Below are positions 34,411 through 43,008 of a DNA stretch of 64,000 bases, piece by piece (the stretch's first letter is position 1; the number at the start of each line of letters is the position of its first letter). The translations under genes were made by a program, and so were the position numbers. The stretch comes from an uncultured Eubacteriales bacterium (GTDB taxonomy: Bacteria > Bacillota > Clostridia > Christensenellales > Aristaeellaceae). Below the pieces are notes generated by a model that saw nothing but the letters and a program-made list of their open reading frames with translations, was not told the origin of the DNA and did not search any database. The stretch covers positions 1 to 64,000 of the forward strand of contig CADAQZ010000005.1 of assembly GCA_902790175.1 (NCBI GenBank). The letters are read 5' to 3'.

Positions 34411-35710
34411 CGCTCTCTCCCTTCCCGGAATAGCCGATCCGAGTGCACATGTCGAAGAAGCCCACCATCGTCTTGCCGGAGGCCACGCGGAGCAAGCAGA
34501 CGTCGTACAGCCGGTGGTAGACCTCGAAATCGCCGTCGTTGAAGCCCGTGCAGCCCAGGCAGAGCAGGTACTCGCCGCCCTTGAGGTCCATGCGCTGCGT
34601 GAACGAGATCTCGCGCACGTCGCCGTCCCGGACGTCGCCGGTGTTGAAATCCTCGAACATCGTGTTCGTGCCGCAGATGTCCGTCCCCTGCTTGTCGCGG
34701 ATCGTCAGGGCGAACACCGGCTCGCTGAGCGCCTTGTGGAACTGAACCTTCATGCGGACCGTGTAGTCCTCGCCGGCGCTGAGCACGTTCGTGATGCGCC
34801 CGCTCTGATCCATCACGCAGTAGTCCAGGATCGTGGCCGCGCCGTTGCCGTAGGAGGAGCAGTTCGGGTTCTCCTCCATGCTCTCGCGCCAAAGCGCGCC
34901 CTCCTGCGCCTGCGGCTCCGCCTGACCGCCTGCCAGCGCCCCCGCCCCCGAGGCCCCGCCGGGCACGGCGTTGTCCTCTCCGGCCATGACGCGCTTGTAG
35001 AGGTCGATCATGTCCTTCGGCGCGCCTTCGGCGTACTTCCTGCCCTTGTTCAGCAGGATGACCCGGTCGCAGTACTTCTGCACGCTGCTCAGGTCGTGGC
35101 TGACGAACACGATGGTCCGGCCCTGGCGCTTGAACTCCTCGAACTTGTGATAGCACTTGACCTGGAAGAAGGCGTCGCCCACGGACAGCGCCTCGTCCAC
35201 GATCAGGATCTCCGGGTCGATGTTGATCGCCACCGCGAACGCGAGGCGCACGAACATGCCGCTGGAGTAGGTCTTGACCGGCTGGTGGACGAAGTCCCCG
35301 ATGTCGGCGAAGGCCAGTATGTCGTCGATCTTCCGGTCGATCTCCTCGCGGGTGAAGCCGATCATGGTCCCATTGAGGTAGATGTTCTCGATGCCGGAAT
35401 ACTCCATGTTGAACCCGGCGCCCAGCTCGAGCAGCGCCGAGATGCGCCCGTTCACGGCCACCTCTCCCGACGTCTGGCTCAGCACGCCGGTGATGATCTT
35501 CAGTATCGTGGATTTGCCCGCGCCGTTGGTGCCGATGATGCCCACCGTCTCGCCGCGGCCCACCTCAAAGCTGACGTCCTGCAGCGCGAAGTGCTCCCGG
35601 TAATAGGTCTTCCTGCGCAGCGAGAAGGCCTCCTTGATCCTGTCCCTGGGCTTTTCATACAGCCGGTATACTTTGCTGACGTGATCCACCCGAATCGTTA
35701 CATCTTTCAT
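34403..35710 (-). CDS. polysaccharide ABC exporter ATPase with C-terminal carbohydrate-binding domain (Wzt/TagH-like)
   Basis: 435 aa. Residues 1 to about 250 are the ABC domain: Walker A IIGTNGAGKST, Walker B ILIVDEALSVGDAFFQ, H-loop VFVSHDLSSVQ. The signature region is degenerate (VKTYSSGMFVRLAFA), as usual for this family. An Ala/Gly-rich linker (about 255-285) leads to a beta-rich C-terminal domain (about 295-430, e.g. VRMKVQFHKALSEPVFAL) like the Wzt domain that recognises the capped glycan end. It pairs with the permease at 35720. Confidence 0.9.
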   Translation of the reverse strand: MKDVTIRVDHVSKVYRLYEKPRDRIKEAFSLRRKTYYREHFALQDVSFEVGRGETVGIIGTNGAGKSTILKIITGVLSQTSGEVAVNGRISALLELGAGFNMEYSGIENIYLNGTMIGFTREEIDRKIDDILAFADIGDFVHQPVKTYSSGMFVRLAFAVAINIDPEILIVDEALSVGDAFFQVKCYHKFEEFKRQGRTIVFVSHDLSSVQKYCDRVILLNKGRKYAEGAPKDMIDLYKRVMAGEDNAVPGGASGAGALAGGQAEPQAQEGALWRESMEENPNCSSYGNGAATILDYCVMDQSGRITNVLSAGEDYTVRMKVQFHKALSEPVFALTIRDKQGTDICGTNTMFEDFNTGDVRDGDVREISFTQRMDLKGGEYLLCLGCTGFNDGDFEVYHRLYDVCLLRVASGKTMVGFFDMCTRIGYSGKGESDG

Positions 35711-35719
35711 CGTCCACTC

Positions 35720-36550
35720 CTACAACACGTCCGCAAAGTGCTTCTTCAGGCGCTTGAAGACGAGCATTCCCAGGCCCAGCGTGGCCAGCGCGATCACCCA
35801 GAAGTAGATCATCTGCTTCGGGGTCTCCCAGAACCAGTGCTTGTTCACCAGCGCGTTCCTGTAGCCGTTCACGATGTAATACATGGGGTTCAGCTTCAGG
35901 ATCGACTTCAGCAGCCCATCGCCCAGCGTGGTCTCGATGTTCCACATGATGGGCGTCACCCACACCAGGATCTGCAGCAGGATGCCGATGATCTCCGACA
36001 AGTCGCGGAAAAAGCCCACGATGGAGGCGGTGACATAGCTCAGCCCCAGCACGAACACGAACATGGCGAAGGAATAGTAGAAGATCTGCAGCGAGTAGAG
36101 GTCCGGCGCGTACCCGTAGGCCCAGAAGATGATCAGCGTGACGAACACGAAGAACACGTGCACGTAGATCGAGGCCAGCACCTTCACGATCGGCAGTATG
36201 CTGATCGTGAACACGACCTTCTTGACCAGGTAGCTGTAGCTGATCAGGCTGTTGGTCCCGTTCGGCCAGGCGTCCGAGAAGTAAAACCACGGAACGAGGC
36301 CGGAGATCAAAAACAGCACGAACGGCACCTCCACGCCGCCCATCGCCTGCCTGCCGGCCCTCAGGCCCTTTTCAAACACGAACCAGTACACCAGCACGGT
36401 GATCACCGGCTGCACGAACGCCCAGAACACGCCCATGATGGAGGCCGCGTAGCGCGTCTTGAAGTCGTTGATGGAGAGCCGGACGATCAGCGCGCGACTG
36501 CGCCACAGGTCCAGGAGCATGGCAAAAACCGATTTAATCCCTTGTATCAT
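35720..36550 (-). CDS. polysaccharide ABC exporter permease (Wzm/TagG-like)
   Basis: 276-aa ABC2-type permease with six hydrophobic segments. N-terminal amphipathic region 'LWRSRALIVRLSINDFKTRYAAS', conserved MGVFWAFVQPVITVLVYW, and the outer loops with ISGLVPWFYFSDAWPNGTNSLISY. It should move the finished undecaprenyl-linked glycan across the membrane together with the ATPase, which explains why no Wzx flippase is present. Confidence 0.9.
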   Translation of the reverse strand: MIQGIKSVFAMLLDLWRSRALIVRLSINDFKTRYAASIMGVFWAFVQPVITVLVYWFVFEKGLRAGRQAMGGVEVPFVLFLISGLVPWFYFSDAWPNGTNSLISYSYLVKKVVFTISILPIVKVLASIYVHVFFVFVTLIIFWAYGYAPDLYSLQIFYYSFAMFVFVLGLSYVTASIVGFFRDLSEIIGILLQILVWVTPIMWNIETTLGDGLLKSILKLNPMYYIVNGYRNALVNKHWFWETPKQMIYFWVIALATLGLGMLVFKRLKKHFADVL

Positions 36551-36624
36551 GCGATAAACTCCAGCTCGGACCGCCCTTCGGTCCGTTTATTCGCCGCCGC
36601 GTCGCGGCGGGCGCGAAGAACAGG

Positions 36625-37188
36625 TCAGATTTCCCCGTAGACGAAGTTGCAGTCGCTGTCGTCCAGCAGCGGAGACGTGGTGTCCTTCTGCGAGAGCAGC
36701 TCCTGCTGCACGTCGCCCCAGTCCACGCCGATCGTCGGGTCGTTGAAGCGGATGCCGCGGTCGCACTCCTTGCTGTAGAGGTTGTCCACCTTGTAGCAGA
36801 ACTCCACGTCGTCCGTCAGCGTCTTGAAGCCGTGGCCGAAGCCCCGGGGGATCATCAGCATGCGCTTGTTTTCCGCCGACAGCTCCACGCCCACCCACTG
36901 CTTGTAGGTCGGGCTTCCCTTGCGCAGGTCCACAGCCACGTCCAGCACCGCGCCGCGCGTGACGCGCACCAGCTTGGCCTGCGCCATCGGCGCGTTCTGG
37001 AAGTGGATGCCCCGCAGTATGCCCTTCTGGGCGGAGAAGGACTGGTTGTCCTGCACGAAATCGTACTTCAGGCCCATCTCCTCGAAGTTGCGGGTGGACC
37101 AGGTCTCCATGAAATAGCCGCGCTTGTCGCCGAACACCTGCGGCTCGATGATGTAGACGCCGGGCAGCTTCGTCTCGATCTTCTTCAT
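36625..37188 (-). CDS. rfbC: dTDP-4-dehydrorhamnose 3,5-epimerase
   Basis: 187-aa cupin enzyme (RmlC). PGVYIIEPQVFGDKRGYFME, QDNQSFSAQKGILRGIHFQ with the catalytic His, the VDLRKGSPTYKQW motif, MLMIPRGFGHGF, and RFNDPTIGVDW are all present. The start at 37188 shares one base with the rfbA stop (TGATG), so it is coupled to rfbA. Confidence 0.95.
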   Translation of the reverse strand: MKKIETKLPGVYIIEPQVFGDKRGYFMETWSTRNFEEMGLKYDFVQDNQSFSAQKGILRGIHFQNAPMAQAKLVRVTRGAVLDVAVDLRKGSPTYKQWVGVELSAENKRMLMIPRGFGHGFKTLTDDVEFCYKVDNLYSKECDRGIRFNDPTIGVDWGDVQQELLSQKDTTSPLLDDSDCNFVYGEI

Positions 37189-38075
37189 CAGTAGCGCACC
37201 TTCCCTTCCGCGACCGCCTTCAAATGCTTGCCGTAGGGGCTCTTGCCGTAGCGCGCGGCGGATTCCAGCAGCTTCTCCTTTGAAATCCAGCCGTTCTTGT
37301 AGGCGATCTCCTCCGGCGCGCTGATCTTGATGCTCTGGCGCTGCTCGATCATGCGCACGAAGTCCGCCGCCTCCACGAGGCTGTCCATCGTGCCGGTGTC
37401 CAGCCACGCGAAGCCGCGGCCCAGCAGCTGCACGTCCAGGATGTCCTTCTTCAGGTACATGTCGTTCAGCGTGGTGATCTCCAGCTCGCCGCGCGCGCTG
37501 GGTTTCACCTGGTGCGCCATTCCGGACACGCCCTTCGGGTAGAAGTACAGGCCGGTGATGGCGTAGTTGCTCTTGGGCTGGGCCGGCTTTTCCTCCACGG
37601 AGATGACCTTGCCGTTTTCGTCGAACTCCACGATGCCGAAGCGCTCGGGGTCGTTGACGTAGTAGCCGAACACCGTCGCCCGACCGTTTTGCTCCGCGTC
37701 CGCCGTCGCAGCCCGCAGGATCTTGCTGAAGCCGTTGCCGTAGAAGATGTTGTCGCCCAGCACCATCGCGCAGGCGTCGTCGCCGATGAATTCCTCGCCC
37801 AACAAGAACGCCTGGGCCAGGCCGTCCGGCGAGGGCTGCACCTTATACTTCAGGTGAATGCCAAACTGACTGCCGTCGCCCAGCAGGTGCTCAAAGCGCG
37901 GCGTGTCCTCCGGCGTGGAGATGATCAGTATGTCGCGGATGCCCGCCAGCATCAGCGTGGACAGCGGGTAGTAGATCATCGGCTTGTCGTAGACCGGCAA
38001 GAGCTGCTTGGACGTGACCATCGTCAGCGGATACAACCGCGTGCCGGCGCCGCCGGCGAGTACGATTCCCTTCAT
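37188..38075 (-). CDS. rfbA: glucose-1-phosphate thymidylyltransferase
   Basis: 295-aa nucleotidyltransferase, first step of dTDP-rhamnose synthesis. N-terminal [18 protein letters not shown] (signature GGxGTRLxPLT), [46 protein letters not shown] and [14 protein letters not shown] are typical of RmlA. It lies 2 bp after the upstream glycosyltransferase stop. Confidence 0.96.
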   Translation of the reverse strand: MKGIVLAGGAGTRLYPLTMVTSKQLLPVYDKPMIYYPLSTLMLAGIRDILIISTPEDTPRFEHLLGDGSQFGIHLKYKVQPSPDGLAQAFLLGEEFIGDDACAMVLGDNIFYGNGFSKILRAATADAEQNGRATVFGYYVNDPERFGIVEFDENGKVISVEEKPAQPKSNYAITGLYFYPKGVSGMAHQVKPSARGELEITTLNDMYLKKDILDVQLLGRGFAWLDTGTMDSLVEAADFVRMIEQRQSIKISAPEEIAYKNGWISKEKLLESAARYGKSPYGKHLKAVAEGKVRY

Positions 38076-38077
38076 GG

Positions 38078-39916
38078 CTATTCTCCTTCTGTAATGATGT
38101 CCCTGGCGGAATAATCTTCCCTGACCATCGTCAGGTTGGGGTTGTAGTAGGGGTCTCCCCTGTTCAGTTCCTCGGCCCACGTCTCCTTGAAGTGATAGAT
38201 CTCCCAGGCGTACACCTTGCGTTTGGCGCGGGTGTCGTCGTGGCCGCGGCTCTTGTACTCGTAGTGATACAGCTCGGCGTACGGCGTCCACACGATCAAA
38301 AAGCCCGCCCTGCGGATGCGCACGCACAGGTCCACGTCATTGAACGCCACCGCGAAGCTCTCGTCCAGCCCGTTCACGGCCCGCCACGCGTGCCGTGGGA
38401 TCATCATGCAGGCCGCGGTGACGATCGTGAGATCCTGCGCCACGGCGGCGCGGCGCATGTAGCCCGCGTCACCCCTTGGCAAGTAGCGGTGCACGTGCCC
38501 GGCGATGCCGCCCACGCCCAGGATCACGCCCGCGTGCTGCACGGTGTCGTCCGGGTAGTACAGCATCGCGCCGACGGCGCCCACGTCCTCGCGCTGGGCG
38601 TACATCAGCATCTGCTCGATCCAGTCCGGGGTGATGACCTCGGTGTCGTTGTTCAGCAGCAGCAGGTATTCCCCCGTCGCATAGCGCGCGCCGAAGTTGT
38701 TGATGGCCGAGTAATTGAACGGGCCCTCGTAGCGCACGACGCGGATGCGTTCGTCCTTCTCCAGCTCCTGATAATAGCGGAACGTGCCGTCCTCGGTGCT
38801 GTTGTTCTCGACGATCACGATCTCCCAGCGCAGGTAGGTCGTCTTCTCCCGGATGGAGGTTACGCATTTTTCCAGGTCGTCGATGTGGTCCTTGTTCGGG
38901 ATGATGATGGAGACCAGGTCCTGCCTTTCGATCCTGTAGCGGATGCGCCACGCGCCCGGGACGCCGGAGGGCTCCACCTCGCCCTCGAAGCCGACGCGCC
39001 GCAGGTGGTTTTCCAGCGCCGTCCGCGCCGCCGCTTCATCCTCTCTGTCCTCCCCCGCGCGCCGGTAGTAGAGCGCGCTGGGCACGTGGGCGATGGCCGC
39101 CGCCCGCTCCGTCAGGCGCAGCGCGAGGTCGTAGTCCAGCGCGCCCGCCAGCGCCGCGTCGGGCAGCAGGCCCCCGGCCCGCTCCAGCAATTCCCGCGAG
39201 AAGGCCGTCAGCCGTCCGATGTAGTTGTAGCTGCGCAGCATGTCCGGCGCGTAGTCCGGCTTGTAGTACGCGGCCCGGACCTCCCGGGGCGACGCCTCGA
39301 ACGCGCACTCGTCCGTGTAGACGAGGTCCGCGCCCCTCTCGTTGATCGCCTTTACGACGGCGTACAGCGCGGAGGGATGCAGCGCGTCCTCCTGGCCCAC
39401 GAGCACCAGGTATTCGCCCTGCGCCATGCGTTTGCAGGCGTCGAGGGCCTCCGAAGCGCCCGCGCGCCCGTCGAGCCGCTCATAGCATATCCGCCCGTCC
39501 TCCCGGGCGTGCCGCAGGCAGACGGCCTCCGCGCTTCCGCCCGCGTCCGCGAGGCAGAGCTGCCAGTTGGCGTAGGTCTGCTCCCGGACGGACCGGATCA
39601 TCTCGTCGAGCCGCGCGGCGTCCGGCTCATGCAGCGCCGCCAGCAGGCTGACCTTCACGGACCGCTCGAACGCGGCCTCCCGCTGCGCCTTCAGCTGCGC
39701 CCGGGTGGGCCGCTGCTTGATGACCGCCCGGAACCTGGCGAGCTCGGCGAGAAAGCAACGGACGAACAGGCCCGCCTTGCGGGGGCCGTACTGTATCAGC
39801 CACTTCAGCGTCTTGACCGATATAAAGAGCACATCGCTCTTCTTGGCCCATACCTTGAGCCTCGTCAGCGCGGTCAACCTGCGGTTTTGAGGCTGGCTGT
39901 TCGGTCCGTACGTCAC
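38078..39916 (-). CDS. tandem-domain GT2 glycosyltransferase (rhamnosyltransferase-like)
   Basis: 612 aa, paralog of the protein at 30732-32600 with the same layout. A basic N-terminus leads to a degenerate first GT domain (about 90-320; the DDV motif is replaced by [11 protein letters not shown]) and an intact second GT2 domain (about 335-590; [56 protein letters not shown]). The C-terminal [11 protein letters not shown] is shared with the paralog. The first domain may be inactive. It lacks the kinase-like extension seen before the paralog. Confidence 0.85.
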   Translation of the reverse strand: MTYGPNSQPQNRRLTALTRLKVWAKKSDVLFISVKTLKWLIQYGPRKAGLFVRCFLAELARFRAVIKQRPTRAQLKAQREAAFERSVKVSLLAALHEPDAARLDEMIRSVREQTYANWQLCLADAGGSAEAVCLRHAREDGRICYERLDGRAGASEALDACKRMAQGEYLVLVGQEDALHPSALYAVVKAINERGADLVYTDECAFEASPREVRAAYYKPDYAPDMLRSYNYIGRLTAFSRELLERAGGLLPDAALAGALDYDLALRLTERAAAIAHVPSALYYRRAGEDREDEAAARTALENHLRRVGFEGEVEPSGVPGAWRIRYRIERQDLVSIIIPNKDHIDDLEKCVTSIREKTTYLRWEIVIVENNSTEDGTFRYYQELEKDERIRVVRYEGPFNYSAINNFGARYATGEYLLLLNNDTEVITPDWIEQMLMYAQREDVGAVGAMLYYPDDTVQHAGVILGVGGIAGHVHRYLPRGDAGYMRRAAVAQDLTIVTAACMMIPRHAWRAVNGLDESFAVAFNDVDLCVRIRRAGFLIVWTPYAELYHYEYKSRGHDDTRAKRKVYAWEIYHFKETWAEELNRGDPYYNPNLTMVREDYSARDIITEGE

Positions 39917-39974
39917 GTGAGGAGGATCCTTTCGCTGGTATTCTGCGCCGTCCCGGGCGATCCATGCCCGCCGG

Positions 39975-40910
39975 TCAGTTCAGGAAGAACATGCCGACCC
40001 GGCGCTGCTTGCCGTGGATCAGGCCGCGGTATCTGAGGAAGAACCGCAGGCCGCTGCGCGGGCGGGCGAACGCCTCCAGGAAGGCCGCGTCGTCGGCGTT
40101 CAGACGGTCGCGGTAGCGCTCCTGGAACGCCCCGGCCTGCGCCTTCTTGCGCAGGATGCTCGCGCGCACCTGCCGGAGCTTGCCGATGCGGTCCGCCGCG
40201 TAGCCGAGGCTGTTCACGTCCTTCGCGCCCACGGCGTTGCCGCCATGCTGGCGGTAGACGCCCAGCGGCTCGTCGATGTAGGCGATCTGCCCAAAGCGCG
40301 CCGCGGCGGCCGCCAGCCACCAGTCGTGCATGATGACGCGGCCGTCGCCCGCGCCGCGCCCGCCCAGCCGCGCCAGCGCGCGGTTGACGGCCATCGCGCC
40401 GCCGGTGACCACGTTCTGCATCAGTATGGCGCGGTAGTCGAAGCGCTCAAAGAACTGCCCCTGGTAGCGCATCAGCGACGGAGCCAGCGGGCGCAGATTT
40501 TCGTCCGTGGGCACCTGGTCGCTGAACACCAGGATCGGCGTGTCTATGCCATACCGGTCTTCGGCCTCCTGCATGGCCGCGCGCGTCCGGGCGAGCTTGT
40601 CCGGATACCAGGCGTCGTCCTGGTCGCAGAACAGCACGAGATCGGCATCACAGCGCGCCATCAGGTGGAAGAAGTGGTCGCGGGCGTTGCCGAAGCGCCG
40701 CTCGGGGATGTGGCGCGCGATTTTGTCCGGGAACCGCGCGGCGTACTCGTCGAGGATCGCCGCGGAGCCGTCCGTCGAGCCGTCGTCGGACGCGGTCAGG
40801 CGCCAGTTCCCGTCCGTCTGCGCGAGGATCGAATCCAGCTGCTCGCGCAGGTAGGCCTCGCCATTGTGCACGGCCAGCAGGATCTGGGCCGTCTCGCTTT
40901 GCCTATCCAT
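39975..40910 (-). CDS. GT2 glycosyltransferase (rhamnosyltransferase-like)
   Basis: 311 aa. ILLAVHNGEAYLREQLDSIL, TASDDGSTDGS, then the catalytic CDADLVLFCDQDDAWYPDKL and VTGGAMAVNRAL, HDWWLAAAAARFG (the H-D-W-W motif of RfbN/WbbL-type enzymes), and VYRQHGGNAVG. This is typical of rhamnosyltransferases in polysaccharide clusters and fits the RmlABCD pathway of the operon. It overlaps the upstream gene by 8 bp. Confidence 0.85.
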   Translation of the reverse strand: MDRQSETAQILLAVHNGEAYLREQLDSILAQTDGNWRLTASDDGSTDGSAAILDEYAARFPDKIARHIPERRFGNARDHFFHLMARCDADLVLFCDQDDAWYPDKLARTRAAMQEAEDRYGIDTPILVFSDQVPTDENLRPLAPSLMRYQGQFFERFDYRAILMQNVVTGGAMAVNRALARLGGRGAGDGRVIMHDWWLAAAAARFGQIAYIDEPLGVYRQHGGNAVGAKDVNSLGYAADRIGKLRQVRASILRKKAQAGAFQERYRDRLNADDAAFLEAFARPRSGLRFFLRYRGLIHGKQRRVGMFFLN

Positions 40911-41835
40911 CGGCCCGCCTCCGCGCCGCGCGCCTGCCCGCCCGGCTGCCCAGCAGCTTGGCCGCGCAGGCCGCGTAGAACGGGATCAGCTCGCCCGGAT
41001 GGCCCTGCTTAACGAGCGCGGAAGACACCTCGCGCACCAGGCGCAGGCCCTCCCCCATCTCGCCGGACTCAAAGCGCGCGCCGTACTGCGCCAGGAACGC
41101 GCCGATCAGCTTGTTGCGCCGGTATTCCTGCGCGAGCGTGAAGTTGTGCGAATGCCACACGCGCGCGTCCGCGGCGTAGGCCAGCCGGTAGCCCGCGGCC
41201 AGGAAGTCCGCCGCGATGAGCATGTCCTCATTCGTGGCGATCGGATGCTCGAAGCCGCCCACGGCCTTGTATGCCTCGCAGCGATAGGCCGCGCAGACGT
41301 CGGACAGCAGGTAGGCGCGGATGCCCAGCGCGGGCACGTCTTCCTTGCCCCACGCGCGGCTCTCGCCGGGATAGCGGAAGGCGCGGATCGCCTTCTCGCG
41401 ACAGGTGGCCTCGGGCCGAGCGATCTGCCGCGCGCACACGGCGGCCACGTCCGCGTCCGCCATCGGCGCGAGCAGCGCCGCCATGCAGTTCGCGTCCGCG
41501 GCCAGCGCGTCCTGCGTCATCAGCACAGCAAACGGCGTCTGGCATCGGCGGATCGCCATGTCGCGCGTGCCGCCGTGGTCGTATTCCCCCGGCCCCAGCA
41601 CGACGCAGTCCACGCCCGCGTGAGATTTCGCGCGCTGGACGGTGTCGTCCGAGGAGTGCGAATCCACGACGAGTATCCGCTCCGGCGGCAGCGTCTGCCC
41701 CCGCAACGCCTCGATCTGGCGGTCGATCTGCCCCGCCGCGTTCAGCACGGGCAGGATCGCCGTGTAGGGCACGTTTCGGTTGTTGCTTGTCGTGTCGATC
41801 GCGCTTCTTCCTCCGCTTGTGTCGGGCCGCGGCAT
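40903..41835 (-). CDS. GT2 glycosyltransferase (rhamnosyltransferase-like), first gene of the polysaccharide operon
   Basis: About 310 aa. YTAILPVLNAAGQIDRQIEAL, LVVDSHSSDDTV, VLGPGEYDHGGTRDMAI (the 'EFDHGGTR' motif of WbbL/RfbF rhamnosyltransferases), LMTQDALAAD, and ATNEDMLIAADFLAAGYRLAY. The start is uncertain: the ATG at 41835 has no clear Shine-Dalgarno, whereas a good AGCGGAGG lies inside the frame near 41810, and a GTG near 41775 directly precedes the first strand. Confidence 0.85.
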   Translation of the reverse strand: MPRPDTSGGRSAIDTTSNNRNVPYTAILPVLNAAGQIDRQIEALRGQTLPPERILVVDSHSSDDTVQRAKSHAGVDCVVLGPGEYDHGGTRDMAIRRCQTPFAVLMTQDALAADANCMAALLAPMADADVAAVCARQIARPEATCREKAIRAFRYPGESRAWGKEDVPALGIRAYLLSDVCAAYRCEAYKAVGGFEHPIATNEDMLIAADFLAAGYRLAYAADARVWHSHNFTLAQEYRRNKLIGAFLAQYGARFESGEMGEGLRLVREVSSALVKQGHPGELIPFYAACAAKLLGSRAGRRAARRRADG

Positions 41836-42035
41836 GCGCCGCCGGCAAACGTCATGGCTTCGCCGGACACGGCCCCGGGAAGCGCATCGCTTCCCGCGCC
41901 CGCGCCTCGCGACGCCTGTCTTCGGGGCTCGCGCAGCCCGCCAAGCCAGCCGGTGCCGCGCTCCTCCCTGCCTGTCGCGCGACCCCGCCCCTTTCGCGGG
42001 TCCGCGCGCAAAAATACCTATATAAACTCAGTTTT
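41836..42035 (-). other. about 200-nt GC-rich untranslated leader of the polysaccharide operon
   Basis: Between the operon promoter and the first gene the minus strand holds no gene but strong local inverted repeats, e.g. GGGAAGCG-ATG-CGCTTCCC and CGCGGACCCGCGAAAGGGGCG. It matches no riboswitch class I know. It could be a regulatory leader or only GC-rich filler. Confidence 0.35.
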
Positions 42036-42064
42036 ATTATACCTTATATTTTCACCGCCGTCAA
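42036..42064 (-). promoter_or_regulatory. sigma-A promoter of the polysaccharide operon
   Basis: On the minus strand TTGACG, 17-nt AT-rich spacer, TATAAT: near-consensus. It is the only strong promoter I see ahead of the genes from 41835 down to 18967. Confidence 0.8.
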
Positions 42065-42091
42065 TTCATTCCCAAAGATATCACATTCGCG

Positions 42092-42123
42092 CAACGCAAA
42101 AGCCCCCGATCACTCGGGGGCTT
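42092..42123 (-). terminator. terminator after tRNA-Leu(CAA)
   Basis: AAGCCCCCGA / TCGGGGGCTT stem with a short loop, then TTTGCGTT on the minus strand. It lies 29 bp downstream of the tRNA. Confidence 0.75.
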
Positions 42124-42151
42124 CGTTCGCCCGGGCGCAGAGGCCCGGCTG

Positions 42152-42234
42152 TGGTGCCGGTGGCCGGACTCGAACCGGCATGGTTTCCCGCCGCATTTTG
42201 AGTGCGGTGCGTCTGCCAATTCCGCCACACCGGC
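42152..42234 (-). tRNA. tRNA-Leu(CAA)
   Basis: 83-nt class II tRNA on the minus strand. Acceptor GCCGGTG / CACCGGC, discriminator A with encoded CCA, the leucine-type TGGCGGAATTGGCAGACGC D-arm, anticodon loop with CAA, a variable arm (shorter than in many Leu tRNAs), and T-arm GGTTCGAGTCC. It reads UUG codons. Confidence 0.93.
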
Positions 42235-42267
42235 GCATAGGGGCGGCATTTGCGTCGAACAATAGTC

Positions 42268-42296
42268 AGTATATCGCATTTTGGCGTAAAAATCAA
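42268..42296 (-). promoter_or_regulatory. promoter of tRNA-Leu(CAA)
   Basis: Minus strand TTGATT, 17 nt, TATACT, about 34 bp before the tRNA 5' end. Confidence 0.6.
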
Positions 42297-42318
42297 GCCC
42301 CGAATTGCAAATCATCGC

Positions 42319-42347
42319 TTTGCAAATGCGCGCGAATGGTGTATAAT
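42319..42347 (+). promoter_or_regulatory. promoter of the ECF sigma operon
   Basis: TTTGCA, 17 nt ending in TG, TATAAT (extended -10), 33 bp before the sigma factor start. It looks like a housekeeping promoter, not an ECF-type autoregulated one. Confidence 0.6.
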
Positions 42348-42379
42348 AGAGGCAATGATGAGTACGGGAGGTGTTGCGC

Positions 42380-42952
42380 GTGGAGGAGAGCAGGTTGATC
42401 CAGCGCGCGTCCGGGGGCGACCCATCGGCCTTCAACGAGCTGTTGGGCGCGCACGAGCGGCGCATGTACGCGGTGGCCCTGCGCATGTGCGGCAACCCGG
42501 AGGACGCCCAGGACTGCCTCCAGGAGGCGATGCTGCGCGTGTGGCGCGCGATATCGGGCTTCAAGGGGCAATCCTCGTTTTCCACGTGGGTGTATCGGAT
42601 CACGATGAACACCTGCCTGGACGAATTGCGCAAGCGCAAGAACCGGCCCAACACTTCGCTGGACGGGCTGGTGGACGCGGGCTGGTCCCCGACGGACGAG
42701 GACGACACGCCGGAGCGCCACACCGTGCGACGCGAGGCGCGGCGCAGCCTCGAGGGCTTCATCCAGGAGCTGCCGGAGGACATGCGCGCCGCCGTGGTGC
42801 TGCGCGACATCCAGGGCTACGCATACGACGAGATCGCGGACATACTCGGCGCCAACGTGGGCACCGTCAAGTCGCGCATCAGTCGGGGCCGCGAAAAATT
42901 GCGGGAGAAAATTTCCGCGCGGCCGGAACTTTTTGACAGGTACGGCGTCTAA
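42380..42952 (+). CDS. ECF RNA polymerase sigma factor (SigW-like)
   Basis: 190 aa. Sigma region 2 runs from about residue 10 to 80 (ALRMCGNPEDAQDCLQEAMLRVWRAI, FSTWVYRITMNTCLDELRKRK); region 4 covers about 125-175 (LEGFIQELPEDMRAAVVLRDI, then YDEIADILGANVGTVKSRISRGREKL). The GTG at 42380 has GGGAGG 8 nt upstream and is preferred to the GTG nine bases earlier, which overlaps that site. The anti-sigma gene follows 56 bp later. Confidence 0.9.
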   Translation: MEESRLIQRASGGDPSAFNELLGAHERRMYAVALRMCGNPEDAQDCLQEAMLRVWRAISGFKGQSSFSTWVYRITMNTCLDELRKRKNRPNTSLDGLVDAGWSPTDEDDTPERHTVRREARRSLEGFIQELPEDMRAAVVLRDIQGYAYDEIADILGANVGTVKSRISRGREKLREKISARPELFDRYGV

Positions 42953-43008
42953 GCTGTGACGAGCAGAGCTGGATGCCAACAAATCTATCGAAGAAGGGAG
43001 GGCTTTCA

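Noticed and set aside
42237..42810. Open frames on the minus strand across tRNA-Leu and the sigma gene
   Set aside because: They run through a tRNA gene and antisense to an obvious ECF sigma factor, with no ribosome binding site or homology.
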